From NCBI GenBank assembly GCA_905480335.1, contig CAJQPY010000004.1:144992-208991 (forward strand): a DNA stretch of 64,000 bases. Reading direction: 5' to 3'. Source of the DNA: an uncultured Ilumatobacter sp. (GTDB taxonomy: Bacteria > Actinomycetota > Acidimicrobiia > Acidimicrobiales > Ilumatobacteraceae). How positions within the stretch are numbered: the first letter of the stretch is position 1; every line of letters begins with the position of its first letter. The position numbers and the translations under genes are program-made. The notes under the pieces are model-generated. The model did not search any database. It had not been told where the DNA came from and saw only the letters and a list, made by a program, of their open reading frames with translations. Below are positions 51,094 to 60,079 of this stretch, in pieces.

Positions 51094-52068
51094 TTAATTG
51101 ATTGCGCTTCGGATTTTTGCGACAGCATCAAGGTCGTCACGCGTCAGTTCCACGGTCGGTCTCGGAAAGAACGCAATGTCATCCGCTCCAGCGGCGTGCA
51201 ACAACTCGACGTGCTCGACGATGTCATTAAGCGTTCCAATTGCGCCGAGTTCGAGCCACCACTCAGCCGGCATAGAAGCCAGAGCGTCATCGCCGCCGCT
51301 GGAGTGTCGCTCCCGTATCTCGTCAATGTGCGGGTGTGCATCAAGCCCGGGGTTGGGCAGTTCCAAAAGGCTCGCAAGGAACGAAGCCATCAAGCGATGT
51401 GCTTCTGCTCGATCGCTGGTGAGGCACAACGCAGTGAACACCGCAGTCCGAAACGCTCCGTCGTCAACGCGTCCAGCCTGCTCGATTGACTGTCGCACGT
51501 AGGTCGGTCCTGTGCCCTCGGCAAGCACCAGCCCGTCCGCAGCTCGGCCTGCGAGCGCGAGCGACTTCGGCCCGCGGACTCCGGCGAGGACTGGCGGAGC
51601 GTTCGCCGGTGGGGGCTGGAGAGTGACGTCGTCCATGCGCACCTCATGTCCGTCGAACGTCACCTGTTCGCCTGCGAGGAGGCGGCGCACCACGGTGAGG
51701 ACCTCCTCAAGCGTGGTCAAAGGCGATGGTGTGCGGGCACCCATCTGCTCCATCCAGAACTGGACGCCGTGGCCGATCCCGGCAATCAGCCGACCGGGTG
51801 CGAGTTCGGCGAGCGTTGCGAGCTCCATCGCCGTGATGGCGGGGTTGCGGGCAACGGCGGGCAGGATCCCGATCCCCACAGTGAGGTGATCAGTGTGCGC
51901 GAACGCAGTGGCTGCCAAGCTCGGCGCGGCCGTGTAGAAACAGTCCTCGATCACCCACAGCTGGTCCAACCCGTCGGCCTCGAGTCGCTGTGCTGCGTCG
52001 ACGACGAATGCCGCTGGGAGTTCGCGGGGGAAGCACATCCCGAGCTGTGGAGACGACGATTTGGCCAT
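51094..52068 (-). CDS. Luciferase-like (LLM) F420-type oxidoreductase
   Basis: 324 residues of the luciferase-like monooxygenase barrel. MAKSSSPQLGMCFPRELPAA start, LDQLWVIEDCFYTAAPSLAA, LTVGIGILPAVARNPAITAM, ELAPGRLIAGIGHG and PPVLAGVRGPKSLALAGRAA are typical of F420-dependent members. The reaction is unknown; family members include F420-dependent dehydrogenases and reductases. ATG at 52068 is chosen from family homology, since the frame above it is not protein-like. It is divergent from cimA across an unusually long gap. Confidence 0.87.
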   Translation of the reverse strand: MAKSSSPQLGMCFPRELPAAFVVDAAQRLEADGLDQLWVIEDCFYTAAPSLAATAFAHTDHLTVGIGILPAVARNPAITAMELATLAELAPGRLIAGIGHGVQFWMEQMGARTPSPLTTLEEVLTVVRRLLAGEQVTFDGHEVRMDDVTLQPPPANAPPVLAGVRGPKSLALAGRAADGLVLAEGTGPTYVRQSIEQAGRVDDGAFRTAVFTALCLTSDRAEAHRLMASFLASLLELPNPGLDAHPHIDEIRERHSSGGDDALASMPAEWWLELGAIGTLNDIVEHVELLHAAGADDIAFFPRPTVELTRDDLDAVAKIRSAIN

Positions 52069-52863
52069 AGGAAGACCGTAGATGGCGCGCGCATCGAATA
52101 GAACCCGATGGAGCGAGTCGAGAGGGAAAACGAGGAGAGCCCCGGTCAGCAGTTCTCGACCGAAGCCGAGCCGCCTTCCGGGGCTCTCAGGCGGACACAT
52201 CCACCTTGGGTCGATCTGCGGGCGTTAGCCTTCGGCTCGACCTGTACACATCGCCCGTCCCGCTGTTCCACACGTGGAGCTGCGTGGCGGGCGATGCCGC
52301 TTTTCGAAGTCCCGAGCCGGTTTCCCGGCCCGCTATCCGTCGTCACCGTTCACGCTGACCCGGTTGCCCGTGTCATCGAAGTGGTGCCGATCGAGAGCTT
52401 TTCTCCTCGGTTCCAGTTGGGGTGGTTCCGATTTGTCTGGCTCTCTCCGGCTAGGTCGGCCACCACGGTTGCCCGTGGAACCCGTCCGCACCGGTGGTTT
52501 TAGTGTCCTGTACTCCGATTTCGCTGCGACCACACCGTTGCCGGATCGGTCGTGCGCTATTCGGTACAAAACCATGATGAACGACCTAAAACACCTGGTC
52601 AAGATATATTTTGCAACTCACAGGGTTACCCCCAAAAGTTTTCAAGTTGCCCCCAGATCAAGTCGTGTAATCCACCGTCCATCCACCGGCGCAGCGATGC
52701 AATACACCGCGAAATCACAGGTCCGTCCACATCTTGCATGACTGTGATTCGGTGCATGTCCTCACCGGCGAGCAGCGCGGCGTTGAAATCGCCCGCATAT
52801 TGGACTTCACTGGCTGAGCGCTCGTTGCCGGCGCTCACCGCTAATCGACAGGACCGAACCACC
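52069..52863. other. 0.8-kb region without a supported gene, partly AT-rich
   Basis: Between two divergent genes. 52100-52510 carries only Arg/Pro/Ser-rich chance frames. 52550-52660 is distinctly AT-rich, with TATATT at about 52606 and two matching 10-mers, GTTACCCCCA (52625-52634) and GTTGCCCCCA (52646-52655), exactly 21 bp apart. This looks like a control region for cimA with an mRNA leader of up to about 240 nt. I saw no leader peptide with Ile, Val or Leu runs and no tRNA. Confidence 0.5.
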
Positions 52864-54456
52864 ATGCGACTCGTCGAAGTCTTCGACACCACACTGCGCG
52901 ACGGACTTCAGGTCGAGGGCGTCACTGCGACGGTCGATGACAAGCTCCGCATTGCGCAACAGCTCGATCTGCTCGGCGTGCAGTTCATCGAAGGCGGCTG
53001 GCCGGGGGCGAATCCGAAAGACGTCGAGTTCTTCCAGCGGGCGCAGCAAGAGCTCCACCTGACCACGTCGACGTTGGTTGCATTCGGCTCGACGCGCCGC
53101 CCGCGTGGCAGGAGCGACGACGATGCCACGTTGCGCAATCTGCTCGGTGCAAACACCCCCGCTGTTTGCATCGTTGCGAAGAGCTCGGAGTATCAGGTCG
53201 TCGAGGCGTTGCAGACCACCCTTGACGAGGGTGTGGCGATGATCGCTGACTCCGTCGAATTCCTGCAGGGCGAGGGCCGTCAAGTGCTCGTTGACCTCGA
53301 GCACTTCTTTGACGGTTATCGCAAGAACCCTGAGTTCTCTCTGCGGGCGATCGAGGCCGCTGTCGTCAATGGAGCCACGCACCTTGTGCTGTGCGACACG
53401 AACGGTGGCACGCTGCCGCACGAAGTCGGGCAGATTATTGCCGACGTGAGGTCGCACGTCGGCGATGATGCGGTCATTGGAATCCACTGCCACGACGACA
53501 CCGGATGCGCAGTCGCGAACTCGATCGCTGCGGTCGAGGCCGGCGCTCGGCACGTGCAGGGCACGCTCAACGGTTTGGGGGAGCGAACCGGCAACACCAA
53601 TTTGTCAACGGTCATCCCGAACCTGCAGCTGAAGATGGGCTACCAGTGTCTGCCCGAGGGGCGGATACAGCGGTTGACCTCGGTCAGCCACCATGTTGCC
53701 GAGACCCTCAACAGGGCCGTCGACCCACAGGCGCCGTTCGTCGGCTCGTCGGCGTTTGCCCACAAGGCGGGTCTCCATGTCTCTGCGATCGTGCGAGCCA
53801 AAGATGCGTACGAACACGTCGACCCTGGAGAAGTTGGCAACGGCACTCGATTCGTCGTGTCGGAGATGGCCGGTCGCGCCACGATTCAGATGAAGGCCGA
53901 CGAGATCGGGATCGAACTCGACGGGGCGGAAATCAACCAAGTGATCGACGACCTCAAGCGGCTCGAGCACGAGGGGTATCACTTTGAAGCGGCAGACGCA
54001 TCACTCGAGCTGCTGATGCGCCGCGCCGCAGGTGGGGTCCCCGACTTCTTCCGCGTCGAGTCGATGCGGGTGATCACCGACGAGCTGCCCGACGGTGCCT
54101 TCACGACTGAAGCAACGGTCAAGGTGTGGGTCGGCACCGACGGCCCGGACGGCGACGATGCGGAGCGCCACGTCTGGGTGGCAGAGGGCAATGGCCCGGT
54201 CAACGCCATCGACACGGCGCTACGCAAGGCGATCGGCAAGGCGGTGCCTCACGTCGTCGACATCCACCTCACCGACTACAAAGTTCGAATCCTCGACGGG
54301 GATAGCGCCACAGGCGCGACCACTCGCGTTTTGCTGTCGGCCACCGACGGTCGGCGTGACTGGACGACGATTGGCGTCAGCCCGAACATTATCGAGGCAT
54401 CCTGGCGGGCGCTTGAGGACAGCCTCGTGTTCGGACTTCTCCACGAGGTCCACTGA
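52864..54456 (+). CDS. cimA: (R)-Citramalate synthase
   Basis: 530 residues. It condenses pyruvate and acetyl-CoA to citramalate, feeding isoleucine synthesis without threonine deaminase. DTTLRDGLQVEGV, SIGFCHDD-type region as IGIHCHDDTGCAVANSIAAV, HVQGTLNGLGERTGNTNL and FAHKAGLHVSAIVR are those of the CimA group rather than LeuA or homocitrate synthase; a C-terminal regulatory dimer domain (about 390-530) follows. Second LeuA-superfamily enzyme in the window. ATG at 52864 is the family start; the frame above, including ATG 52756, is unlikely to be protein. Confidence 0.93.
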   Translation: MRLVEVFDTTLRDGLQVEGVTATVDDKLRIAQQLDLLGVQFIEGGWPGANPKDVEFFQRAQQELHLTTSTLVAFGSTRRPRGRSDDDATLRNLLGANTPAVCIVAKSSEYQVVEALQTTLDEGVAMIADSVEFLQGEGRQVLVDLEHFFDGYRKNPEFSLRAIEAAVVNGATHLVLCDTNGGTLPHEVGQIIADVRSHVGDDAVIGIHCHDDTGCAVANSIAAVEAGARHVQGTLNGLGERTGNTNLSTVIPNLQLKMGYQCLPEGRIQRLTSVSHHVAETLNRAVDPQAPFVGSSAFAHKAGLHVSAIVRAKDAYEHVDPGEVGNGTRFVVSEMAGRATIQMKADEIGIELDGAEINQVIDDLKRLEHEGYHFEAADASLELLMRRAAGGVPDFFRVESMRVITDELPDGAFTTEATVKVWVGTDGPDGDDAERHVWVAEGNGPVNAIDTALRKAIGKAVPHVVDIHLTDYKVRILDGDSATGATTRVLLSATDGRRDWTTIGVSPNIIEASWRALEDSLVFGLLHEVH

Positions 54457-54523
54457 AGGTTCCGCTGCTGAAATCCGCAGTCGGTGCGCGTAGCCGGGCA
54501 GGTGATGGTATTTACTGAAAGCA

Positions 54524-55048
54524 ATGGCTGCTCCCAAGTTCACCACCGTTGTTCCGACCAACGAGCCGCGAGCCTATGGATCTCCTGGCCACGTCCCGGC
54601 ATCTTGGTCGCCCGATCGTCCCGGTGAAATCGTAGGTTTTCAACCCCGGGGTGAGCGGCTCGGCGCCCCTGGGCCCGACCAGGGCTTCGCGATCAAGATC
54701 GCAAACTCGCTTCGGTCGAAGTTGCGCGTCGACGGGGGCGAGAATATCGACGACGTTGTTCAGGGATGCCTCGGGGTCGCATTGCGCCGGGCGTCGCTGT
54801 TCTCCCGAGCTCCGGTTGTCCACGATCTCACCATTGCCTTCACAATTTGGGGCTACTTTGACGAGGTGCCGCCGAGGGATCTGGTCGTGTTGCGGACCAG
54901 AATGTTCGAAGGGCTTCGACATGTCGGCCATCACTACACCGAAGGGCGTGAAATTGTGGACCAGGTGCCGGTCGAAACCCTCCAGATGACCCCGGCTCAG
55001 GTGGCGTCCCGCTATTCAGGCGACTGGCGCGAACTTCTGGGTCTTTGA
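54524..55048 (+). CDS. Conserved-looking hypothetical protein
   Basis: 174 residues, not recognised. Soluble, no signal peptide or membrane segment. It contains a helical middle (NIDDVVQGCLGVALRRASLF) and ends with VPVETLQMTPAQVASRYSGDWRELLGL, whose cited part suggests an amphipathic C-terminus. Codon use and length are consistent with a real gene, and TTTACT 7 nt before the ATG could be its -10 box. It lies between cimA and an LLM gene, all on the plus strand. Function unknown. Confidence 0.65.
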   Translation: MAAPKFTTVVPTNEPRAYGSPGHVPASWSPDRPGEIVGFQPRGERLGAPGPDQGFAIKIANSLRSKLRVDGGENIDDVVQGCLGVALRRASLFSRAPVVHDLTIAFTIWGYFDEVPPRDLVVLRTRMFEGLRHVGHHYTEGREIVDQVPVETLQMTPAQVASRYSGDWRELLGL

Positions 55049-55085
55049 GTGCAGTGAGCGTCTTTGTCGACGCGACAATCGGGTG

Positions 55086-56156
55086 ATGCATTTCGGAATT
55101 TGCGTTGCGCCACGTCCATCTGATCTCGACTACGTCGTCGAGGCTGAGCGACTCGGTTTCACTCATTGTTGGATGGCTGACAGTCAGATGATCTGGTCGG
55201 ATGTATACGCGATGCTCGCCCTCGTTGCTGACCGGACGACGACAATGCGGATCGGGACCGGAGTTGCGGTTGCTCCTATCAGAGCGTCGCCGGTCACCGC
55301 AGCCTCCATCGCCACGATCAACGCAATCGCGCCGGGACGCGTGTTTTGCGGCATCGGCACGGGGAACACCGCCATGCGGATCATGGGCCACAAACCGATG
55401 ACGATCGATGCCTTCGACCGCTACCTCACCGAGCTGCGCTTGTTGCTACGAGGTGAGGAAGCGGTCGTTCGTTGGGGCGACGTCGAGTCGCCTGTTCGGC
55501 ACCTGATGGCGCCGAACGGGTTCGTGCGGTTCGACCCGGCAATTCCCGTGCACGTGTCAGCTTTTGGTCCGCGGTCGCTGGAGTTGGCTTCGCGTCACGG
55601 CGACGGATTGATCACATCAGCCCCGCTGGAGCCGGCGTCGATCGCGGGACTGCGCGCCGCTCTTGAGCGTTCGGGTGCCGCCAATGGCCGTACGGTCGCT
55701 CGAGCTCAGTTTCCCATTTCCACGCTGACAACGATGTGTGTGCTCGATGAGGGCGAGGCGGTCGACAGTGAGCGATGTCGGCGCGATGTCGGAGCCTTTG
55801 CTATCGCAGGGCTGCACTACATCTACGAGCAGTACGCGCAACTCGGTCGGCAGCCTCCGGCCCACGTTGCGGACATCTGGGACGACTACGTCGAGTATGT
55901 CGAGGAGGGTCCGGTCGACCGACGCCACCAGCGAATCCATCTCGGCCACAATTGCTGGGTCGAGCCTGACGAAGAGCGTTTTGTAACGGCGTCGTTGATC
56001 GAGCGGTCGTGCCTCGTCGGAACCGCTGAGCAACTGATCGAGCGCATCGGCGCGCTTGATGCCGCCGGGCTCGATCAGTTGGTGTTACTCCCGCCGCTCG
56101 ACGCTAAGGAGCGAGTAGTCGCCGACGTGGCTTCGAAGGTAATGCCGTTCGTCTGA
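55086..56156 (+). CDS. Luciferase-like (LLM) F420-type oxidoreductase
   Basis: 356 residues. MHFGICVAPRPSDLDYVVEA, GFTHCWMADSQMIWSDVYAM, TMRIGTGVAVAPIRASPVTA and INAIAPGRVFCGIGTGNTAM match the F420-dependent LLM group close to methylene-H4MPT reductase and related enzymes (Mer-like pattern GIGTGNTAMR). The substrate cannot be assigned. It is different in sequence from the LLM protein at 51.1-52.1 kb. GTG 55083 and ATG 55086 are adjacent possible starts. Confidence 0.87.
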   Translation: MHFGICVAPRPSDLDYVVEAERLGFTHCWMADSQMIWSDVYAMLALVADRTTTMRIGTGVAVAPIRASPVTAASIATINAIAPGRVFCGIGTGNTAMRIMGHKPMTIDAFDRYLTELRLLLRGEEAVVRWGDVESPVRHLMAPNGFVRFDPAIPVHVSAFGPRSLELASRHGDGLITSAPLEPASIAGLRAALERSGAANGRTVARAQFPISTLTTMCVLDEGEAVDSERCRRDVGAFAIAGLHYIYEQYAQLGRQPPAHVADIWDDYVEYVEEGPVDRRHQRIHLGHNCWVEPDEERFVTASLIERSCLVGTAEQLIERIGALDAAGLDQLVLLPPLDAKERVVADVASKVMPFV

Positions 56157-56175
56157 TTCGAGTACTTTGACGGCG

Positions 56176-56817
56176 TCAGTTGGAGATGACGGCGACAGGA
56201 TCGCCGAGTTGTAGGAATTCCCAGATCTGAACCGAGTTTGGTTTGCGCACCCGGAAGCATCCGGCCGACGCGCCGCGCTGATCGAGGTCGCCAACTGTGG
56301 CAGGGTTCTGGTTGACCACTTCGTGGAATGCAATCCGGTTGCCCCTCGGCGTGGTGTAGAACGCAACGAAGCGCTCCAGCGGCTCACCGCCGATTCCCAA
56401 CGTGCTTCGATCGCGTGCAAACACCTCGTACGTGCCGACTGGCGGGAGGCCGTAGTTGCCCGATGCCGTGGTCATCGGGATCTCGTCAGTCACGGCGACG
56501 CCGTTCTTGCAGAGCCAGTAGCGCTGACTGGCCTTGTCGGCAACTGCTGCGCGTTCGGCTTCGGGGCAACCGCCCAGTTCGTACTCTATGTCGCCGAGTC
56601 TGGCGGCCGTCGCCGTGCCGGCCGGGAGCGACGGCGGGGTGGCGTTCGCAGTAGCAGTCGCGGTGGCAGCTGCCGGTTGCTCGCCCTCAGCATTCGCGTC
56701 GATCTCGTCACTGCTGCCTTCGCCGACAACCGCAACATCCAACGCCTGGTTGGAGTCAGCGATGCCACATCCTGCAAGCAGCAGCGCAGCGGAGGCGATG
56801 GCGAGTCGAACGGTCAC
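56176..56817 (-). CDS. L,D-transpeptidase (YkuD) lipoprotein
   Basis: 213 residues. Lipobox LLLAGC with Cys 17, an acidic and Ala/Thr-rich linker to about 70, then a YkuD domain ending in FHEVVNQ ... GASAGCFRV with catalytic C187 and the upstream His. The usual SHGC motif is SAGC here. It would make 3-3 peptidoglycan cross-links or attach proteins at the outer membrane face. It is downstream of the M23 peptidase gene by 42 bp on the same strand, so a cell-wall remodelling operon is likely. Confidence 0.85.
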   Translation of the reverse strand: MTVRLAIASAALLLAGCGIADSNQALDVAVVGEGSSDEIDANAEGEQPAAATATATANATPPSLPAGTATAARLGDIEYELGGCPEAERAAVADKASQRYWLCKNGVAVTDEIPMTTASGNYGLPPVGTYEVFARDRSTLGIGGEPLERFVAFYTTPRGNRIAFHEVVNQNPATVGDLDQRGASAGCFRVRKPNSVQIWEFLQLGDPVAVISN

Positions 56818-56859
56818 CGGGGCAGCCTATTTGTTCGTTGTTTCAATCGCCTGGTCGGT

Positions 56860-58014
56860 TCAGCCGCACGCGCGCCGAACGTATGGGTAGGGATTTACCG
56901 CTCGTCCGCCACCTGGATGGACCTGGAGGTGGAGGTGATTCGCGCTCGTGTTGCCGGTCTTGCCGACGTATCCGACGACGTCGCCGGCCGACACCGACCG
57001 ATTTGATCCCGCATAGCGGCTGAGGTGGGCGTAGTAGTAGCGGGTGCCGCTTGAGCCGTAAAGTCGAAGGGTCAGCCCGCCGAGCTTGTTGCTTCGGAAC
57101 TCGATGCGACCCGCCTCCATCGCAACCAGTGGAGTGCCAGATGGGGACATAATGTCGGTTCCTTGGTGGCGACGCCCGCCAGAGCGGGCTGCGCCCCATG
57201 TGTCGGCGTACGACCGCGGTCCAGCAACGGGGCAGAGCAAGCCCGAGCCGGCGTTGGTCGGAGCGGCTGTCGGTGCGACCAACGCTGCGGCCGAACCCGA
57301 GCGGGCCGGCGGCGCCGTCGCGGCCTGTGCCGGCGTTGCGGCAGCCGACCCCGCCTCGCGTTCGCGGCGTTCTTGCTCGTCGCGAGCGCGCTGCTGTCGT
57401 TCGAGTTCCTGGCGAACGGCCTCGTCGGCAAGGCGCTGCTTTTCGACTGCGCCGAGCTGTACCACTTCTTCTTCGGCAGCCACCTGGAGCGCTGCGAACG
57501 CCTCGACCGCTGCTTCGGCCGCATCTTGTTGGAGGGCCAACTCCTGGCGAGTTTCCTCGACGTCGCTCATTACGGCGTCGAATTCGTCGAGATTTGCAAC
57601 GACGGTGTTTGCCGCCACGGACGCAAGGACGTCGGCGGTGAGTACGTCATTTGTCTTGTCGAGGTCGATGAACAATGGGAAACCAGGTCCGCCAGCGCCG
57701 ACGAACTCGCGGACCGCCTGCGCTTCAAGTCCATCGCGCATCTCGTCAGCGCGGGCTTCGATGGCAGCCAACTGCTTCTCGGTCTCGGCAATGTCGAGGA
57801 CGAGTTGGTCGACCTCGGACTCCTTGTCGAACATCGCTTGTGCAGCGGCGTTCGCTCGATCTCGGGCATTTTGGATTTCACGTGCGGCCCGTTCGGCGGG
57901 CGACTCGCTTGACTGGGCGTTCGCCGTTGACGACGCACTGATCGTCGCAGCGGCGAGCAGCACCGCAGTGACGCGGCGGATGCGCGTCCGAGCGGTTGGT
58001 GGGCGACGAGTCAT
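56860..58014 (-). CDS. Secreted M23 endopeptidase with coiled-coil domain
   Basis: About 384 residues from ATG 58014. Signal peptide ([20 protein letters not shown], cut after ANA), two long coiled-coil stretches (about 38-105 and 150-220, Glu/Gln/Arg-rich), an Ala/Pro linker, and a C-terminal LytM domain with zinc ligands in [11 protein letters not shown] and [10 protein letters not shown]. The layout is that of EnvC or actinobacterial RipC-type regulators/hydrolases that act with FtsEX, but no ftsEX is nearby. Since all metal ligands are present it should be an active peptidase. An L,D-transpeptidase gene follows. Confidence 0.9.
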   Translation of the reverse strand: MTRRPPTARTRIRRVTAVLLAAATISASSTANAQSSESPAERAAREIQNARDRANAAAQAMFDKESEVDQLVLDIAETEKQLAAIEARADEMRDGLEAQAVREFVGAGGPGFPLFIDLDKTNDVLTADVLASVAANTVVANLDEFDAVMSDVEETRQELALQQDAAEAAVEAFAALQVAAEEEVVQLGAVEKQRLADEAVRQELERQQRARDEQERREREAGSAAATPAQAATAPPARSGSAAALVAPTAAPTNAGSGLLCPVAGPRSYADTWGAARSGGRRHQGTDIMSPSGTPLVAMEAGRIEFRSNKLGGLTLRLYGSSGTRYYYAHLSRYAGSNRSVSAGDVVGYVGKTGNTSANHLHLQVHPGGGRAVNPYPYVRRACG

Positions 58015-58105
58015 AACGGAGAGGACAGTACCAAGTGGATGACGGTTTGATGACGACACTCTCGACAATTTGTTGAGAGTTTCCGAGGGATGCGGCAGTG
58101 TGCGG

Positions 58106-58111
58106 TAACGT
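58106..58111 (+). promoter_or_regulatory. Candidate -10 box of galT
   Basis: TAACGT stands 10 nt before the galT ATG at 58122, with no purine-rich ribosome site. It would start the galT-aminotransferase-P-loop operon. Confidence 0.4.
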
Positions 58112-58121
58112 CCGCGGCGCC

Positions 58122-59141
58122 ATGGCCGAGTTGTTCGATCCCTCTGTCCATCCTCACCGTCGTCGAAATCCGTTGACGGGCGATTGGGTGGTGGTGTCGC
58201 CGCAGCGCACCAAACGACCCTGGCAGGGCCATACTGATGACGGTGGCGGGGTCAACACGTCGAGCCATGATCCCGGGTGTTATCTCTGTCCAGGAAACCG
58301 TCGCGCTGGTGATGTCACTAACCCGACGTACACCTCGACGTTTGTGTTCGAAAACGATTTTGCGGCGCTCCAACCTGGCGTCCCGGCGCCCGAAACCGAT
58401 GGTTCGGGCGAGTTGTTCAAGATTGCTGCCGCCGACGGGGAATGCCGCGTGATTTGTTTCTCACCACGGCACGACCTGACTTTGGCGAAGATGACGCCTG
58501 ACGAGATCGGCGTCGTGATCAACCTCTGGCACGATCAGTTCGCCGATCTCAACGAGACGTGGGAATGGGTCCAGTTGTTTGAAACCCGGGGCGCGATCTC
58601 CGGTGCGTCGAACGCTCATCCGCACGGTCAGATTTGGTCCTCGATGTTCGTTCCCAACGAAGCCGCCTCAGAGATCAAGTCGCAGGCCTCTTATCTGGCC
58701 AGTCGCGGCACGCAGCTGCTGATCGACTACGCGAAACATGAGGCGGCATCGGGCGAGCGGACGGTTGCGATCAACGAACGATGGATTGCAGTCGTGCCGT
58801 ACTGGGCATACTGGCCATACGAGATGATCGTGATACCGCGGCGGCGCGTCGCAACATTGACCGAATTAGACACTGCGGATGACCAGGCACTCGCCGAGGT
58901 ACTCCAGACGATGCTCGGAGCGTACGACCGGCTATTCAATACGTCGTTCCCTTACTGCTCGGGGTGGCACGGTGCACCGCGTTCGGGTGCTGCGGGCTTC
59001 CAGCTGCACGCTCACTATTACCCGCCGCTGTTGCGCTCGGCCGACATCGCCAAGATCCCGGCCAGCTACGAGTTACTCGCGAACCTGCAGCGCGACCTCA
59101 CGCCAGAATCAGCTGCCGCCAACCTGCGTGATGTCTGCTGA
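58122..59141 (+). CDS. galT: Galactose-1-phosphate uridylyltransferase
   Basis: 339 residues, HIT superfamily. [29 protein letters not shown] for one metal site, FENDFAAL, and the active-site histidines in [13 protein letters not shown]. The second half has [12 protein letters not shown] and [14 protein letters not shown]. It exchanges UMP between UDP-glucose and galactose 1-phosphate in the Leloir pathway; no galK or galE is near. ATG at 58122 is chosen over an in-frame start at 58098. Its stop overlaps the next ATG (TGATG), so it leads a tightly coupled three-gene operon. Confidence 0.93.
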   Translation: MAELFDPSVHPHRRRNPLTGDWVVVSPQRTKRPWQGHTDDGGGVNTSSHDPGCYLCPGNRRAGDVTNPTYTSTFVFENDFAALQPGVPAPETDGSGELFKIAAADGECRVICFSPRHDLTLAKMTPDEIGVVINLWHDQFADLNETWEWVQLFETRGAISGASNAHPHGQIWSSMFVPNEAASEIKSQASYLASRGTQLLIDYAKHEAASGERTVAINERWIAVVPYWAYWPYEMIVIPRRRVATLTELDTADDQALAEVLQTMLGAYDRLFNTSFPYCSGWHGAPRSGAAGFQLHAHYYPPLLRSADIAKIPASYELLANLQRDLTPESAAANLRDVC

Positions 59142-60079
59142 TGACGCACGGCACCCACGACTATGACATCGACCCTCGTAACACGTCGATCATCATTGGG
59201 ATCAACGATGACCTACTGCCGCGCGAGCAAGCCGTCGTATCGGTTTTTGACAGCGGCTTCATGCTCGGCGACGGCGTCTGGGAGGGCATCCGTGTACACC
59301 ACGGTCGGCTGGCTTTCATCGACGAACATCTCCGCCGGCTGTATGAGGGGGCGAAGGGAATCGACATGGACATCGGTCGTACTCCCGACGAATTGACCAC
59401 AATGCTTCACGCAACGCTGGCAGCCAACGGGATGGAGACAGCAGACGGTGTCCACATTCGTCTGATGGTGACACGCGGTGTTAAATCGACGCCGTACCAG
59501 GATCCCCGCTTCACAATCACGCCGGCGACCATCGTCATCATCCCGGAGTACAAGACGGCCCGAGCCGAAACTCTCATTCAAGGGGTGCGGCTGTACACCG
59601 TGTCGACTCGCCGTGGTCGTCCCGACGTGCAGGATCCGAAGTGGAACTCGCACTCCAAACTCAACTGCATCTCGGCTTGCATCCAGGCGGCGCAGGCCGG
59701 CGCTGACGAGGGACTGATGCTTGATCCGCAGGGGTTCGTTGCGACGTGCAACTCGACGCACTTCTTCATCGTGCGTCACCCCGACGGCCCAGCCGGGCCA
59801 CCCGAGGTCTGGACATCGACCGGCGACTACTGCATGCCCGGGATCACCCGACGCAATGTGTTGCGGCTGTGCGACAACGACGGAATTACCGCACGGGAGA
59901 AGAACTTCAGTCTGACGGAGTGTTACGGGGCGACCGAGGCGTTCGTGACTGGGACGTTCGCCGGGATCGCTCCGGTCACCGAGATTGACGGCCGAACGAT
60001 CGGCACGGGCAAACGAGGGCCGATGGTCGCAGCGCTCCAGCAGCGGTACATCGAATTGCTCGACGAGGAGTGTGGATGA
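59141..60079 (+). CDS. Class IV PLP aminotransferase (BCAT-like)
   Basis: 312 residues. DSGFMLGDGVWEGIRVHHGR at the start, the PLP lysine in WNSHSKLNCISACIQA (SKLN), Glu in the FVATCNSTHFFIV region replaced by a CNST form, and VTGTFAGIAPV for phosphate. It differs from IlvE at 48.9 kb and may prefer other substrates; D-amino acid aminotransferase and aminodeoxychorismate lyase share this fold. It is coupled to galT before it and to the P-loop protein after it by overlapping codons. See the finding on the fused plant homologues. Confidence 0.88.
   Translation: MTHGTHDYDIDPRNTSIIIGINDDLLPREQAVVSVFDSGFMLGDGVWEGIRVHHGRLAFIDEHLRRLYEGAKGIDMDIGRTPDELTTMLHATLAANGMETADGVHIRLMVTRGVKSTPYQDPRFTITPATIVIIPEYKTARAETLIQGVRLYTVSTRRGRPDVQDPKWNSHSKLNCISACIQAAQAGADEGLMLDPQGFVATCNSTHFFIVRHPDGPAGPPEVWTSTGDYCMPGITRRNVLRLCDNDGITAREKNFSLTECYGATEAFVTGTFAGIAPVTEIDGRTIGTGKRGPMVAALQQRYIELLDEECG

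Noticed and set aside
52752..52817. Possible leader peptide before cimA (GTG 52752, 21 codons)
   Set aside because: It has scattered Ile, Val and Leu codons but no run of them, and no terminator follows, unlike the leuA leader.
52552..52863. N-terminal extension of CimA up to 52552, including ATG 52756
   Set aside because: The extension has no CimA homology, and the family normally begins at MRLVEVFDTTLRDG; the region looks regulatory.
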